Shown: one piece after another, positions 1 through 7,269 of the stretch
Layout of the letters: each line of letters begins with the position of its first letter
How positions within the stretch are numbered: position 1 is the first letter of the stretch
Source: Arthrobacter sp. KBS0703
GTDB taxonomy: Bacteria > Actinomycetota > Actinomycetes > Actinomycetales > Micrococcaceae
Direction of reading: 5' to 3'
Length of the DNA stretch: 64,000 nt
NCBI RefSeq assembly: GCF_002008315.2
Contig: NZ_MVDG02000001.1
Span: 1,116,001 to 1,180,000, forward strand
The notes under the pieces: model-generated
Seen by the model: the letters and a program-made list of their open reading frames with translations, nothing else
What the model was told of the DNA's origin: nothing
The model's database searches: none
Made by a program: the position numbers and the translations under genes

Positions 1-1126
1 CGCCGGTCACGTTGGTGGAGACGGACGAGATGCGCGTAATGAGCTTCTGATCGGTCTTGAGCGCGTAGTCCTGTGCGGCTGCGGAGAAGAAGCTGTTCAG
101 GAACTCGGTGTTGCCGAAGTCCGCGTACTTGCGGTCGATCTTCCAGCCACCGGCCAGACGTGCGGCCTCTTCCGAGTAGGCCTCGGTGGTGACGGTGTTA
201 CTAGGAATGTCGGCGAGATCGCCCGCGTAGTCGCCTACTACGGGCTTGGTCAGGAAGCGCCAGCCTTCAACCTTCCAAGAGGTCAGGGTGCCGGGGGTGA
301 CGAGGGAGACGTACTTGCGCTGGTACGGAGCCTTTGACCAAAGCTCCCCCAACCATTCCTCTTGTTCCACGTTGGACTTGTGGGCGGTATTGGTGATGTT
401 GGACAGCGCGGCGAACAGGCTCTGCTCTCCAACGATTCCGGCCTCTTCCAGTGCGGAGGCGAGAACGCGGTCCTTGGTGGAGTAGGCCTTGGCGATTAGG
501 GCAGTAGCGGTGGCGAGGTCCTTGGGAGCCGTAGCGCCACCGTGGGCGGCCTGAAGCTCGGTCGGAACAGATGCGTTTTCGGGCATTTCGATTTCCTTCT
601 CGGGGGGTGTTGATGCGTCGGCTTCTGCCTCAGCGGGTGTTTCCTCGTCGTCCTGTTCCGGAGTGGAGGTAGTTACGGGGAGGTCTCCGAAGTCGGAAGC
701 CACGAGCTGGGCGTCAGCGAACGCGGGACGGACCACGAGACCGGCACCGGAGAGGACTCCGGCGGTCAGGGCTCCGGCACGGATGACGGGGGAGTCAATC
801 TCCACCGAGATGCCGGTGCGGAGACCGGACGCGGCCAGCTCGAGCGCGTCGTTGCCAGCGGACGTGCGGGCAATGGAGACGGTGGCGAAGAGGCCTTCGT
901 CGGTCTCTTCGATGGAGGCGAACTTGCCTACGGGCTGCTTGTAGTCGTGTTCGAGGTTCACCGGCAGTCCGGTGATGTCCTCAGGAATGGTCACGGAGCC
1001 CTTCGAGGCGGTGATCTTTCCGAGGTTGGTGGACCCTGCGGAGCCGTAGGGAAGCAGCTTGTAGGTCAGGGTGCGGTCATCAATTGATGCGGTGAGGAAT
1101 TCACCGGCCACATGGAAGTTAGACAT
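1..1126 (-). CDS. HK97-type prohead protease fused to major capsid protein (3' end outside window)
   Basis: The reading frame is open from ATG 1126 to the left edge (375 codons visible). Residues about 1-150 look like an HK97-family prohead protease, with a catalytic-type His in VNLEHDY and a Ser in LRTGISVEI. An acidic Glu/Asp/Pro/Ala linker follows (about 150-180). The part from about residue 181 resembles a major capsid protein, including YQRKYVSLVTPGTLTSWKVE. The start overlaps the portal stop by eight bases (ATGTCTAA), so translation is probably coupled. The protease would cleave the capsid precursor during head maturation. An in-frame ATG at 586 with a good ribosome binding site could also give capsid alone. 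Confidence 0.85.
   Translation of the reverse strand, partial: MSNFHVAGEFLTASIDDRTLTYKLLPYGSAGSTNLGKITASKGSVTIPEDITGLPVNLEHDYKQPVGKFASIEETDEGLFATVSIARTSAGNDALELAASGLRTGISVEIDSPVIRAGALTAGVLSGAGLVVRPAFADAQLVASDFGDLPVTTSTPEQDDEETPAEAEADASTPPEKEIEMPENASVPTELQAAHGGATAPKDLATATALIAKAYSTKDRVLASALEEAGIVGEQSLFAALSNITNTAHKSNVEQEEWLGELWSKAPYQRKYVSLVTPGTLTSWKVEGWRFLTKPVVGDYAGDLADIPSNTVTTEAYSEEAARLAGGWKIDRKYADFGNTEFLNSFFSAAAQDYALKTDQKLITRISSVSTNVTG
584..599 (-). promoter_or_regulatory. Internal ribosome binding site and ATG inside the protease-capsid fusion
   Basis: On the minus strand AGAAGGA is followed by a 7-nt spacer and an in-frame ATG at 586-584, codon 181 of the fusion. This is exactly at the junction of the acidic linker and the capsid-like domain. 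It would allow a separate capsid polypeptide without proteolysis. Function is inferred. Confidence 0.5.
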
Positions 1127-2174
1127 TCGGAATTACCGGGCTTTCTGTATTACCCTTCGCACTGACGAAGGCATCGAAGAGGGAATAGTCGACGGAAATC
1201 TTGATGCCCGGCGGTGTGCAATCGTCTTGCGAAAGGCGATCCGCCAGTGGCTCGGTCCACGTCTTTAGGGACAATTCGCTAAGCTCATTTCGAGAATCAA
1301 CAGAATTCGCGTAGACCTGACTATTTCCGCCGCCGGAACCGTCCAACATGTCCGCGCTAATTCCGAGGAAGTTGGAGATATCGACGCGGAGCGCGTTGCG
1401 GGCTTCGAGCATCAGGGCGTTGGCTGAGTCGGTGGCTCCGAAGCCTTTGATCTCTAGGCCCTTCGGCTGGTAGACAATGCCGCCGCGCTCGGACTGCAGG
1501 GCGTTGGCGAGGCTTGCAAGCGCCTGATCGATCTCTTCGTCGGTCGGTGCCACGTCCTCGGTCTCGGCGACGATGACGACCGGCTCAGGGGCGGCGGTGC
1601 GGTTGTTGATGGTGCGGACGATGTTGCGGTACTGGCGCACGGAGTCACGCGCAACTTCGAGGAAGCCCGCAGGCATGATCGAGGGGACGTAGACGACGTC
1701 GTCGCTGGAGGCTTTCTTGCCGTTGACGAGGATGTTGCCGTTGGCGTCGAGGCTCCACAGGTGAGCGGGGACGTGGGCGAAGGCTGAGACGTAGCCGTCA
1801 GCGTCGCGTACAACCTGAATGAGGCTCGCGTTGTGAAAAATGAGGTCCTGAATGATTCCGGAGGTGCGCTTGGCCGGGGTGATAGGTCCCTCGGTGTGGT
1901 TCAGGAACGGAAGGTCAACGTCGTTGCCGTCCGCGTCCGTGGCTTTCAGCGGAAGGCGCGAGCCAACGGACGAGAAGATTTGGATGCCGCGCTGGACGGC
2001 GGGAACGGTGAGCGCGGTCGCGGCGTCAACCGGGAAGGCGGACGTGTCCACGTCCGGGAAGATGGCAAGCGCCAGTGTGGACGGGGAGAAGAGGCCCGTC
2101 ACCTGAGAGGACTGGGCGAACCCTGTTGCAGGGTTGTACGCAGCAATGCTTGCTGACTTGGAAAAGAGACCCAA
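1119..2174 (-). CDS. HK97-family phage portal protein
   Basis: About 351 aa if started at TTG 2174, giving MGLFSKSASI..., a typical portal N-terminus. GGAG lies 5 nt upstream of that TTG. An ATG at 2204 would add ten hydrophobic residues and has no clear binding site. The segment AVQRGIQIFSSVGSRLPL matches the conserved N-terminal portal region, and LRVDISNFLGISADML lies in the C-terminal half. The dodecameric portal forms the DNA entry vertex and docks TerL. The stop overlaps the protease-capsid start. It is slightly short for the family (commonly about 400 aa). Confidence 0.85.
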   Translation of the reverse strand: MGLFSKSASIAAYNPATGFAQSSQVTGLFSPSTLALAIFPDVDTSAFPVDAATALTVPAVQRGIQIFSSVGSRLPLKATDADGNDVDLPFLNHTEGPITPAKRTSGIIQDLIFHNASLIQVVRDADGYVSAFAHVPAHLWSLDANGNILVNGKKASSDDVVYVPSIMPAGFLEVARDSVRQYRNIVRTINNRTAAPEPVVIVAETEDVAPTDEEIDQALASLANALQSERGGIVYQPKGLEIKGFGATDSANALMLEARNALRVDISNFLGISADMLDGSGGGNSQVYANSVDSRNELSELSLKTWTEPLADRLSQDDCTPPGIKISVDYSLFDAFVSAKGNTESPVIPNV

Positions 2175-2399
2175 ACTGACTCCAAAGACAAATACGAAAA
2201 GCAACGTTTAGTTGCCTGATGTCGATTTGTCTTTGGTGTCGTGCGTCTCTATGACGATGTCGTTGAGACTGCTTGACTTCCGGCGGTGGCGAATAGGTTA
2301 CCCAAGACGCAACGAGCCACCACCGGAAGCATTAGTTATAAGCCATCATAACTTCCTCAATTATACCCGGGATGAAACCGGCAATTGTATGAAGTTCGT
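2175..2399. other. TerL-portal spacer with a strong hairpin, no convincing gene
   Basis: This 225-base gap lies between terminase and portal. It contains an inverted repeat of 13 out of 14 bases (2277-2290 with 2316-2329, 25-nt loop). Short minus-strand reading frames of 5 and 27 codons exist but lack support. The hairpin could be a processing or partial termination site between packaging and head genes. Confidence 0.5.
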
Positions 2400-3836
2400 T
2401 TAGAAGAGAATCGGACCGCGCTTTCTCCGTGGTTCCTGATGGCGTTTACCGGCGGCAATGTAAAGAGCATTGGCTGCAGCCACCAGCGGGGAAATGTCCG
2501 CGTTGGACTGGCGGCGTCCGAAGAGCCGGGAGTCTCCCGAATACCGGAAGGCCACTTCCTCCGCTGCCCTGTCCAGCGAGGGATCCACCGCGTGCACAAG
2601 GGCGTGGTCGGCGACGTGGGACGTCAGCAGGGAGACACCGGCTGAGACTTCCTTCATGGTCAGCGCACGGAGCCCTGACTTTGGCACGCGTGGCATGCGC
2701 TGCAGGGTCTGGAAGACCGAGAGGTTGTTGCCGATGGAGTCAAAGCCGATCTCAATGCCCTTGTTGTCCGTCAGCAGCTTGGCGATGTAGGCAGGCATCC
2801 ACGAGTAACCGGCCTTGTGGGCGAGCACCTGAACCGAGGGAATCCCTTCCGGCGTGTACCACGCGACGGCGACGGAACCGGCGGAGCCGTCCTGAGTGAT
2901 ATCGAACGAGATGGAGATGTTGGACGCGGGAACGTCCAGCAGTTCCGGAACCTGCGAAGCCAGCCAGTCCTCTTCCGGAATGGCGCGGATGGAGGACGCG
3001 ACAGGGTCCAAACAGAGGAATTCTCGGGAGTAGGAAAGTAGTCCTTGGGTCTCCAACGCCTCCCTGAGGAACTTGATCGGCACCAGTCCGGAGGACAGTC
3101 CGGGGTAGACGGCCTCCCACAGGACCTCATCCGTGGCGTCCTGATCGGGGCGCATGGAGTAGTCGAGGATGCCCATCTCTTCCGAGTCCGTGCGGCCTAG
3201 CTGTAGGTACTTCCACAGCAGCCCATCACGCACCTTTGGGGGAGTGCCGGTGACGATGAGCTGAGCCTGTGGACGTGTGGCGAGCACGGGGATGGCACCG
3301 GCCAGCAGGTCCTCCGTCGTCTTGGCGTCGTACTCTCCCGCCTCGTCAAAGAGGATGCAGTCGGCATAGGAACCACGGAAGGCGGAGGCCTGCGGCTTCA
3401 CTGCCCGCCACTGTGAACCGTTCTCGAAGACGATGCGGATTGAGCCGTTGCTTTTGTAGAAGCGGAAGGGGCGCGTTGCCTCATCCGGCCATGACATTTC
3501 CAGCGTGCTCCCCAGCTCGGCGAGGAACTGCTGTGAAAGCGTTCCCGTCTGCGCCGTCGAGATGATGCGGTAGCCGGGGATGGACAGGCAGCGGCCTAGA
3601 AGCGTGGCCTGAATCGAACTGGTCTTTGTAGCACGCCTACCCATTTGGATGACGGCCTTGGGGTACATCGGGAGACCGTCAGAATTTTTGGCTTCCAATA
3701 GTCGAGCGACTTGCTCACCCTGAGGAAGCAGTGAGATGCCCATCTTCTCGGCGGCCTTGTGTGCCTCTGTGACGTCCGTGTTGTCCGGGATGGGGGAGTA
3801 GAAGCGGGGAATCGCTTTGTAGTCGGCAGCGCTCAT
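2400..3836 (-). CDS. Phage terminase large subunit
   Basis: 478 aa. The ATPase domain has a Walker-A-like GRRATKTSS near residue 67 and a Walker B with catalytic acid in CILFDEAGEYD. The C-terminal half has SISFDITQDGS, consistent with the RNase-H-like nuclease domain, and LTMKEVSAGVSLL. TerL packages DNA into proheads and cuts the concatemer. The start ATG overlaps the stop of the upstream zinc-finger gene (ATGA). No recognisable small terminase is visible; the preceding zinc-finger gene occupies that position. Confidence 0.88.
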   Translation of the reverse strand: MSAADYKAIPRFYSPIPDNTDVTEAHKAAEKMGISLLPQGEQVARLLEAKNSDGLPMYPKAVIQMGRRATKTSSIQATLLGRCLSIPGYRIISTAQTGTLSQQFLAELGSTLEMSWPDEATRPFRFYKSNGSIRIVFENGSQWRAVKPQASAFRGSYADCILFDEAGEYDAKTTEDLLAGAIPVLATRPQAQLIVTGTPPKVRDGLLWKYLQLGRTDSEEMGILDYSMRPDQDATDEVLWEAVYPGLSSGLVPIKFLREALETQGLLSYSREFLCLDPVASSIRAIPEEDWLASQVPELLDVPASNISISFDITQDGSAGSVAVAWYTPEGIPSVQVLAHKAGYSWMPAYIAKLLTDNKGIEIGFDSIGNNLSVFQTLQRMPRVPKSGLRALTMKEVSAGVSLLTSHVADHALVHAVDPSLDRAAEEVAFRYSGDSRLFGRRQSNADISPLVAAANALYIAAGKRHQEPRRKRGPILF

Positions 3837-4330
3837 TCTGTGCCGCCTGCCGGGGAGAGAAAACGAAGGGGCACCCCCGGGACTCGGGAGCCCGCGTCAG
3901 AAAAACCCTTCGAGCCTCCGCTGTTCCCCGCTTCGCTGCACGCACGGCACAGAGCAGAGTAGTCCTTGATGTGTGAAGACCACGTCGTTGTTGTCTGGCT
4001 TCCCTTGTAGCTCGGGCCTGTCTGCTCGTACTCACTGCCACCTCGGTAGCTCCACGTCTCAGCCTGTGCACCACACGGACACACACGTTCGGTGGCCTTG
4101 CCTCGGTAGTTCAGCACACGCCTGAGCGCGGCCTTGCTGGTGCACGGCGTGGTGGGTGGCATGGTGACCGTGTAGAAGATAGGCACCGGGACATAGGTCC
4201 GGCGGGCGTACGCGTTCTTCCGTGCGTTGTACTGTGCACGGTTCTCTTCCCGGTGTCGCCTGCCGTAGCACCTGCGGCACTCGCTGGACTTCAGGATGTC
4301 GACGGTGTCCCCGCACTTGCACTTAGACAT
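3833..4330 (-). CDS. Cysteine-rich zinc-finger protein in the TerS position
   Basis: 165 aa from ATG 4330 (MSKCKCGDTVDIL). Three cysteine clusters are visible: KCKCG plus ECRRCYGR at the N-terminus, VCPCGAQ in the middle, and LCRACSEAG near the C-terminus. Each could bind zinc. The N-terminal part is strongly basic (YGRRHREENRAQYNARKNAYARR), suggesting nucleic-acid binding. The start overlaps the HNH stop by ATGTCTAA and the stop overlaps the TerL start. Its place between HNH and TerL is where small terminases usually sit, so a packaging role is possible but unproven. Confidence 0.65.
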   Translation of the reverse strand: MSKCKCGDTVDILKSSECRRCYGRRHREENRAQYNARKNAYARRTYVPVPIFYTVTMPPTTPCTSKAALRRVLNYRGKATERVCPCGAQAETWSYRGGSEYEQTGPSYKGSQTTTTWSSHIKDYSALCRACSEAGNSGGSKGFSDAGSRVPGVPLRFLSPAGGTE

Positions 4331-4646
4331 GTGCGCCTCCGATACCGGGACGCTGTACCTGCGGCACGGTGCGCACTGCTGCTGGCTTGGCACGGTGGGA
4401 GTTGCCTAGCTTTGCCCCTGCCCGTTCATTGCATGAGCGATGTGCAGGTGCTGTGTTGGAGGGGCTGTCAATCTCCGTCTGTGTCCAGCCCTGCGCCTCG
4501 GCAATCACGCGTGGCACGACATGGTCTGCCTGCCACTGCATCTCGGCGGTGACAATGCGCCCACAGATGGAACAGGGGCTTGGTAGTTGGGATGCTGCTA
4601 TCTTCCGCGCTGCATTGCTGCGCGTACTGGAGTACTTTCTGGGCAT
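4323..4646 (-). CDS. HNH endonuclease beside the terminase
   Basis: 107 aa. HNH features are CSICG (first zinc Cys pair), QADHVVPR (the His-containing catalytic strand) and APAHRSCNERAGAK (Asn and second Cys region). HNH proteins next to terminase genes act with TerL in DNA packaging in HK97-like phages, and that role is inferred here from position. The gene starts the packaging-head operon and is preceded by an inverted repeat and a 15-base motif also found upstream of the primase. Confidence 0.82.
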   Translation of the reverse strand: MPRKYSSTRSNAARKIAASQLPSPCSICGRIVTAEMQWQADHVVPRVIAEAQGWTQTEIDSPSNTAPAHRSCNERAGAKLGNSHRAKPAAVRTVPQVQRPGIGGAHV

Positions 4647-4685
4647 AACGACGCCTATTCATGATCAATGTCATTGCGTCGTTTT
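4647..4685 (-). promoter_or_regulatory. Inverted repeat and shared 15-mer before the packaging operon
   Basis: AACGACGC (4647-4654) and GCGTCGTT (4676-4683) form a perfect 8-base inverted repeat abutting the HNH start codon. The distal arm is part of TCATTGCGTCGTTTT (4671-4685), which recurs exactly at 7060-7074 upstream of the primase leader. It is a candidate operator or promoter element for coordinated control of the two transcription units. Confidence 0.45.
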
Positions 4686-4746
4686 CCCTGTTTCGCCGGT
4701 CAGCATCCGGTTGGGCATCCTGCCCCGTACTAATAGCGCTGTTGCG

Positions 4747-4836
4747 CTACATCTTCTTGAGCCTGCGCTTGGTCAATATAAGCTCCACAATCCGGTGGAG
4801 GCAGGCGGCGTATGCAATTGCTGCGGCCAGTTCCAA
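4747..4836 (-). CDS. Possible 29-aa hydrophobic mini-protein
   Basis: A TTG codon directly abuts the stop of the 80-aa gene and opens a frame of about 29 codons with a hydrophobic stretch (LAAAIAYAACLHRIVELIL) and a basic end (TKRRLKKM). It could be a small membrane protein coupled to the upstream gene. Evidence is only position and composition. Confidence 0.25.
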   Translation of the reverse strand: MELAAAIAYAACLHRIVELILTKRRLKKM

Positions 4837-5079
4837 TTATCTCACCGCCTTTTGCGGTGTCGGGAATTCGCAGGCGGCTACGACTTCCGGTATGGCGTCC
4901 ACCAGATCTTGCAGTTTTTGCATCCGTGCGACGTCGTCACCGTTGCCGAAGATGATGCGGCCCGCCTGCTGTTCGCAGTACCACGGGTAGGGCAAGCCCT
5001 CATCCGTGTGCGTAGGCCATCCGGTGGTGTCCGGCCTCGTGTCGGTCTGAATGATTCTCTCAAAGTAGTGCTCGTACAT
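4837..5079 (-). CDS. Small hypothetical protein of the element
   Basis: 80 aa (MYEHYFERIIQTD...), no recognised domain. It is rich in aromatic and acidic residues and contains one Cys in PWYCEQQ and another in AACEFP. It lies in line with its neighbours, downstream of the iteron region, so it may be the first gene after the replication block. Function unknown; the call rests on its intact frame, orientation and position. Confidence 0.5.
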   Translation of the reverse strand: MYEHYFERIIQTDTRPDTTGWPTHTDEGLPYPWYCEQQAGRIIFGNGDDVARMQKLQDLVDAIPEVVAACEFPTPQKAVR

Positions 5080-5157
5080 TTGCGCTCCTGCGCTAGAAGT
5101 GAAGGGAGCGTCTTTGTGTCATTGTCTGCACGAAATACGTGCAAGTCTGAATGTGCC

Positions 5158-5411
5158 TGAACGTTGCTGACCCCTCAAATTCCGCATGTTCTAGCGGTTT
5201 GAACGTTTGAACGTTCAAAAGTGAAACGAAGGCTGCATTAGAGATCTCTACGGGGTCAGCAACCAATTTCTTCTCTCTATAACCTCTTACAACTAAAAAC
5301 GTTCAAAATATTCAAAGTAGTAGTAGTAGGGGTTAAGTTCCTTATAGATAAAGGGAAGTAGGGCCATCGAAGTCTGAACGTAACCACGTTCAGTCGCGTT
5401 CAGTCTGAACG
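5158..5411. other. Iteron cluster and AT-rich tract: candidate replication origin
   Basis: The hexamer TGAACG or its complement occurs nine times in 254 bases: 5158, 5200, 5208, 5212, 5300, 5375, 5387, 5397 and 5406 (starts). TGAACGTTCA at 5208-5217 is a perfect palindrome. Between the clusters lies an AT-rich stretch (about 5218-5360) with a TAG microsatellite (5317-5330). The array directly follows the primase/helicase gene and overlaps its last codons. In SaPI/PICI islands the origin is likewise an iteron array just 3' of the rep gene, so an origin is the best explanation. Confidence 0.6.
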
Positions 5412-7006
5412 AAATTGCCCATGCTTTCGGCAGGCGTGGTATGAGCGAGACCGTAGACCCGGTATCCGGCGGTGTTGTCAACCTCATAGCGGACTTCCAA
5501 GTGCTTCCGGAAGTCCTTTTTCTTCAAGATGTCCTTCGGCTGGATGGCGTGGCGCATGCAGTACCGGACGTAGCTCTCATGAAGGTTCGTCAGCAGGATG
5601 CTGCGGGACTTCGGCAGGGTCGGCTGGAAGCGCAGAAGGTTGGCCTCAATCTGGGCATCGACGAACTGCAGCGCGGTTGAGTCGGCTTCCCGTTCCTCAC
5701 GTTTGAGGGCTTCCATGCTGTCCGTCTTGTCCAGACCCTCCTCGAGGTAGGTTAGGTAGCTCCACTTCATCCATTCAAGGAAGCCTGAGCCCTCGGCGAC
5801 AATCAGGTCTTCAAGGTTCTCGGTCTCGTCAATGCCCTTCACGAAGGTGTGAGGGAAGTTGACGGGCGCGATACGGGAGAACATGGCGGCGTCGGTCTTG
5901 TCCACCTGCGTGCCCTTGTTCGAAGCCATGAAGATGATGCCCTGCGGCGCAACCGTGGAGGACGCAATGAACTTCTCTTCAATGTCGTAGTCGTCGCCGC
6001 CTGTGTACTGCAGGACAAACTCGGTGTCGAGAGCGACGCGGATTTCGGAGAAGGCCACGTAGCGCCCTCGGCGCATCTTGTAGCGTGCGTGTTCGGGCTT
6101 CCGTGCCCCTGCCACAATGGCGTCACGCGGCGGCGCAACAACGGTGTCAGCACCCTTCGCCAGCCTCTTGACGACGCGGTTGATCATCGACTTGCCGGAG
6201 TTGGTTTCGCCTTGGAGGCTCACCAGCGTCTTTGTGGATACCGGCGAGCCCATGCAGGCAAGCGCTACGGCCTTGGAGAAGAACCGGGCCTGTCCGTCGT
6301 CGGCGATTGACTCACCGAGGAACTTCTTGAGATGCGGGTAGTCGGCACCGGGGGCGTCCGCGATATCCCACATGCGGTACACCGGCCTCCACGGCTCATG
6401 CTTCTTGAGGGTCCACTGCTTGGTGGCGCGTACTTCTTCCATATCGAAGACGCCGTTCCGGACGACAAACCATTGGCGGTCATCCCCGAAGAAGTCCGCG
6501 TCGACGGCCACGGCACGGCTGAGCTTCTCAAGAGTGTCCTTGACGCCTCGGTTGGAGTTCAGAGACCGTGCGTAGTCCTTGACGCCTGCGATGAGGGCAG
6601 TAGTAGAGGCCTTGAGGTCCTTCTCGTACTGGGCAGCCTCAGGGTCCTTGGCCTTCTTGGCCTCGTTCGCCTTGAAGCGAACCCATGACTCAATGAAGTT
6701 GGAGAGGTCCTTGAAGGCGTAGCCGAGGGTATCGATGAGTTGCGTCGGCACGGTGTTGCCGGAGAGTGGTTTGTGAATGACGCCGTTCCAGACGTACCAA
6801 GTGCTTGTCTCGGCGTTGTACCGGAGGCAGTTCGGGATGTGGTTCACAATGAAGTCCGCGCCGTCAGTAGCGTCCTTCGGGGCATTCTCCATCGGAACGC
6901 AGGGGTCGAATGTAGCGAGGCTAAGAGCCTGACCGGCCAGCTCAGCCGCCCACTCTTCAGTCTTGATGCCGTAGGTCTCGATGAGGTATTTGGTTTCTGC
7001 GAGCAT
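5390..7006 (-). CDS. D5/P4-type primase-helicase (SF3 ATPase)
   Basis: 538 aa. The C-terminal half is an SF3 helicase: Walker A GETNSGKS, Walker B region GRYVAFSEI, and the sensor strand IIFMASNKG. Upstream is a D5_N-like region (WRPVYRMWDIADAPGADYPHLKKFL). The far C-terminus (SYVRYCMRHAIQPKDILKKKDFRKHL) resembles the winged-helix origin-binding module of phage/plasmid primases. It should unwind the element's origin, probably the adjacent iterons. No full archaeo-eukaryotic primase domain can be assigned by eye. Its start is overlapped by a 26-codon frame with a stronger binding site. Confidence 0.85.
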   Translation of the reverse strand: MLAETKYLIETYGIKTEEWAAELAGQALSLATFDPCVPMENAPKDATDGADFIVNHIPNCLRYNAETSTWYVWNGVIHKPLSGNTVPTQLIDTLGYAFKDLSNFIESWVRFKANEAKKAKDPEAAQYEKDLKASTTALIAGVKDYARSLNSNRGVKDTLEKLSRAVAVDADFFGDDRQWFVVRNGVFDMEEVRATKQWTLKKHEPWRPVYRMWDIADAPGADYPHLKKFLGESIADDGQARFFSKAVALACMGSPVSTKTLVSLQGETNSGKSMINRVVKRLAKGADTVVAPPRDAIVAGARKPEHARYKMRRGRYVAFSEIRVALDTEFVLQYTGGDDYDIEEKFIASSTVAPQGIIFMASNKGTQVDKTDAAMFSRIAPVNFPHTFVKGIDETENLEDLIVAEGSGFLEWMKWSYLTYLEEGLDKTDSMEALKREEREADSTALQFVDAQIEANLLRFQPTLPKSRSILLTNLHESYVRYCMRHAIQPKDILKKKDFRKHLEVRYEVDNTAGYRVYGLAHTTPAESMGNFVQTERD

Positions 7007-7037
7007 TTCTTACAACTCTTTCAAAAATTAGGTCCAT
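6957..7037 (-). CDS. Putative 26-aa leader peptide overlapping the primase start
   Basis: ATG 7037 follows AAAGGAG with a 5-nt spacer, the best ribosome binding site in the area. The frame (MDLIFERVVRNARRNQ...) runs 26 codons and ends 50 bases inside the primase gene. The primase ATG itself has only a weak GAAAGAG. Ribosomes terminating inside the primase could tune its translation. The peptide itself may have no function. Confidence 0.35.
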   Translation of the reverse strand: MDLIFERVVRNARRNQIPHRDLRHQD

Positions 7038-7059
7038 GCGGACTCCTTTGGTTTCTTTT

Positions 7060-7139
7060 TCATTGCGTCGTTTTTGCATTGCCCTTTGGCCCGAAGGCCG
7101 CATATGCCCCGCTGCACCGTGTTAAAATGAAGGTGCAGC
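7060..7139 (-). promoter_or_regulatory. Candidate control region of the primase operon
   Basis: This interval contains the 15-mer shared with the packaging operon (7060-7074) and a perfect 8-base inverted repeat GCTGCACC (7111-7118) with GGTGCAGC (7132-7139), separated by 13 AT-rich bases (GTGTTAAAATGAA). It could be an operator over a promoter or an RNA hairpin. No repressor gene was recognised. Confidence 0.4.
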
Positions 7140-7224
7140 TTGAACAGTCAGTAAGTTAATCGGCCAAACGTATCTCCTTTCATCTTTCTTTCGGTTCTCT
7201 CTCTCCTGCGAACTCATGTAGGGA

Positions 7225-7254
7225 AGCCCTCGGTGTGGTGCTCGAGGGCTTTTC
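7225..7254 (+). terminator. Hairpin with plus-strand T-run between the 192-aa gene and the primase
   Basis: AGCCCTCG (7225-7232) pairs with CGAGGGCT (7243-7250) and is followed on the plus strand by TTTCGTTT. It lies 20 bases past the stop of the 192-aa gene, yet the T-run suits plus-strand transcription, where no gene is annotated. It may end an antisense transcript, or work weakly in the minus direction. Confidence 0.45.
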
Positions 7255-7269
7255 GTTTGCCCCGAAACT

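Noticed and set aside
5317..5330. TAG microsatellite as a functional repeat
   Set aside because: Four short units in an AT-rich tract; more likely incidental within the proposed origin.
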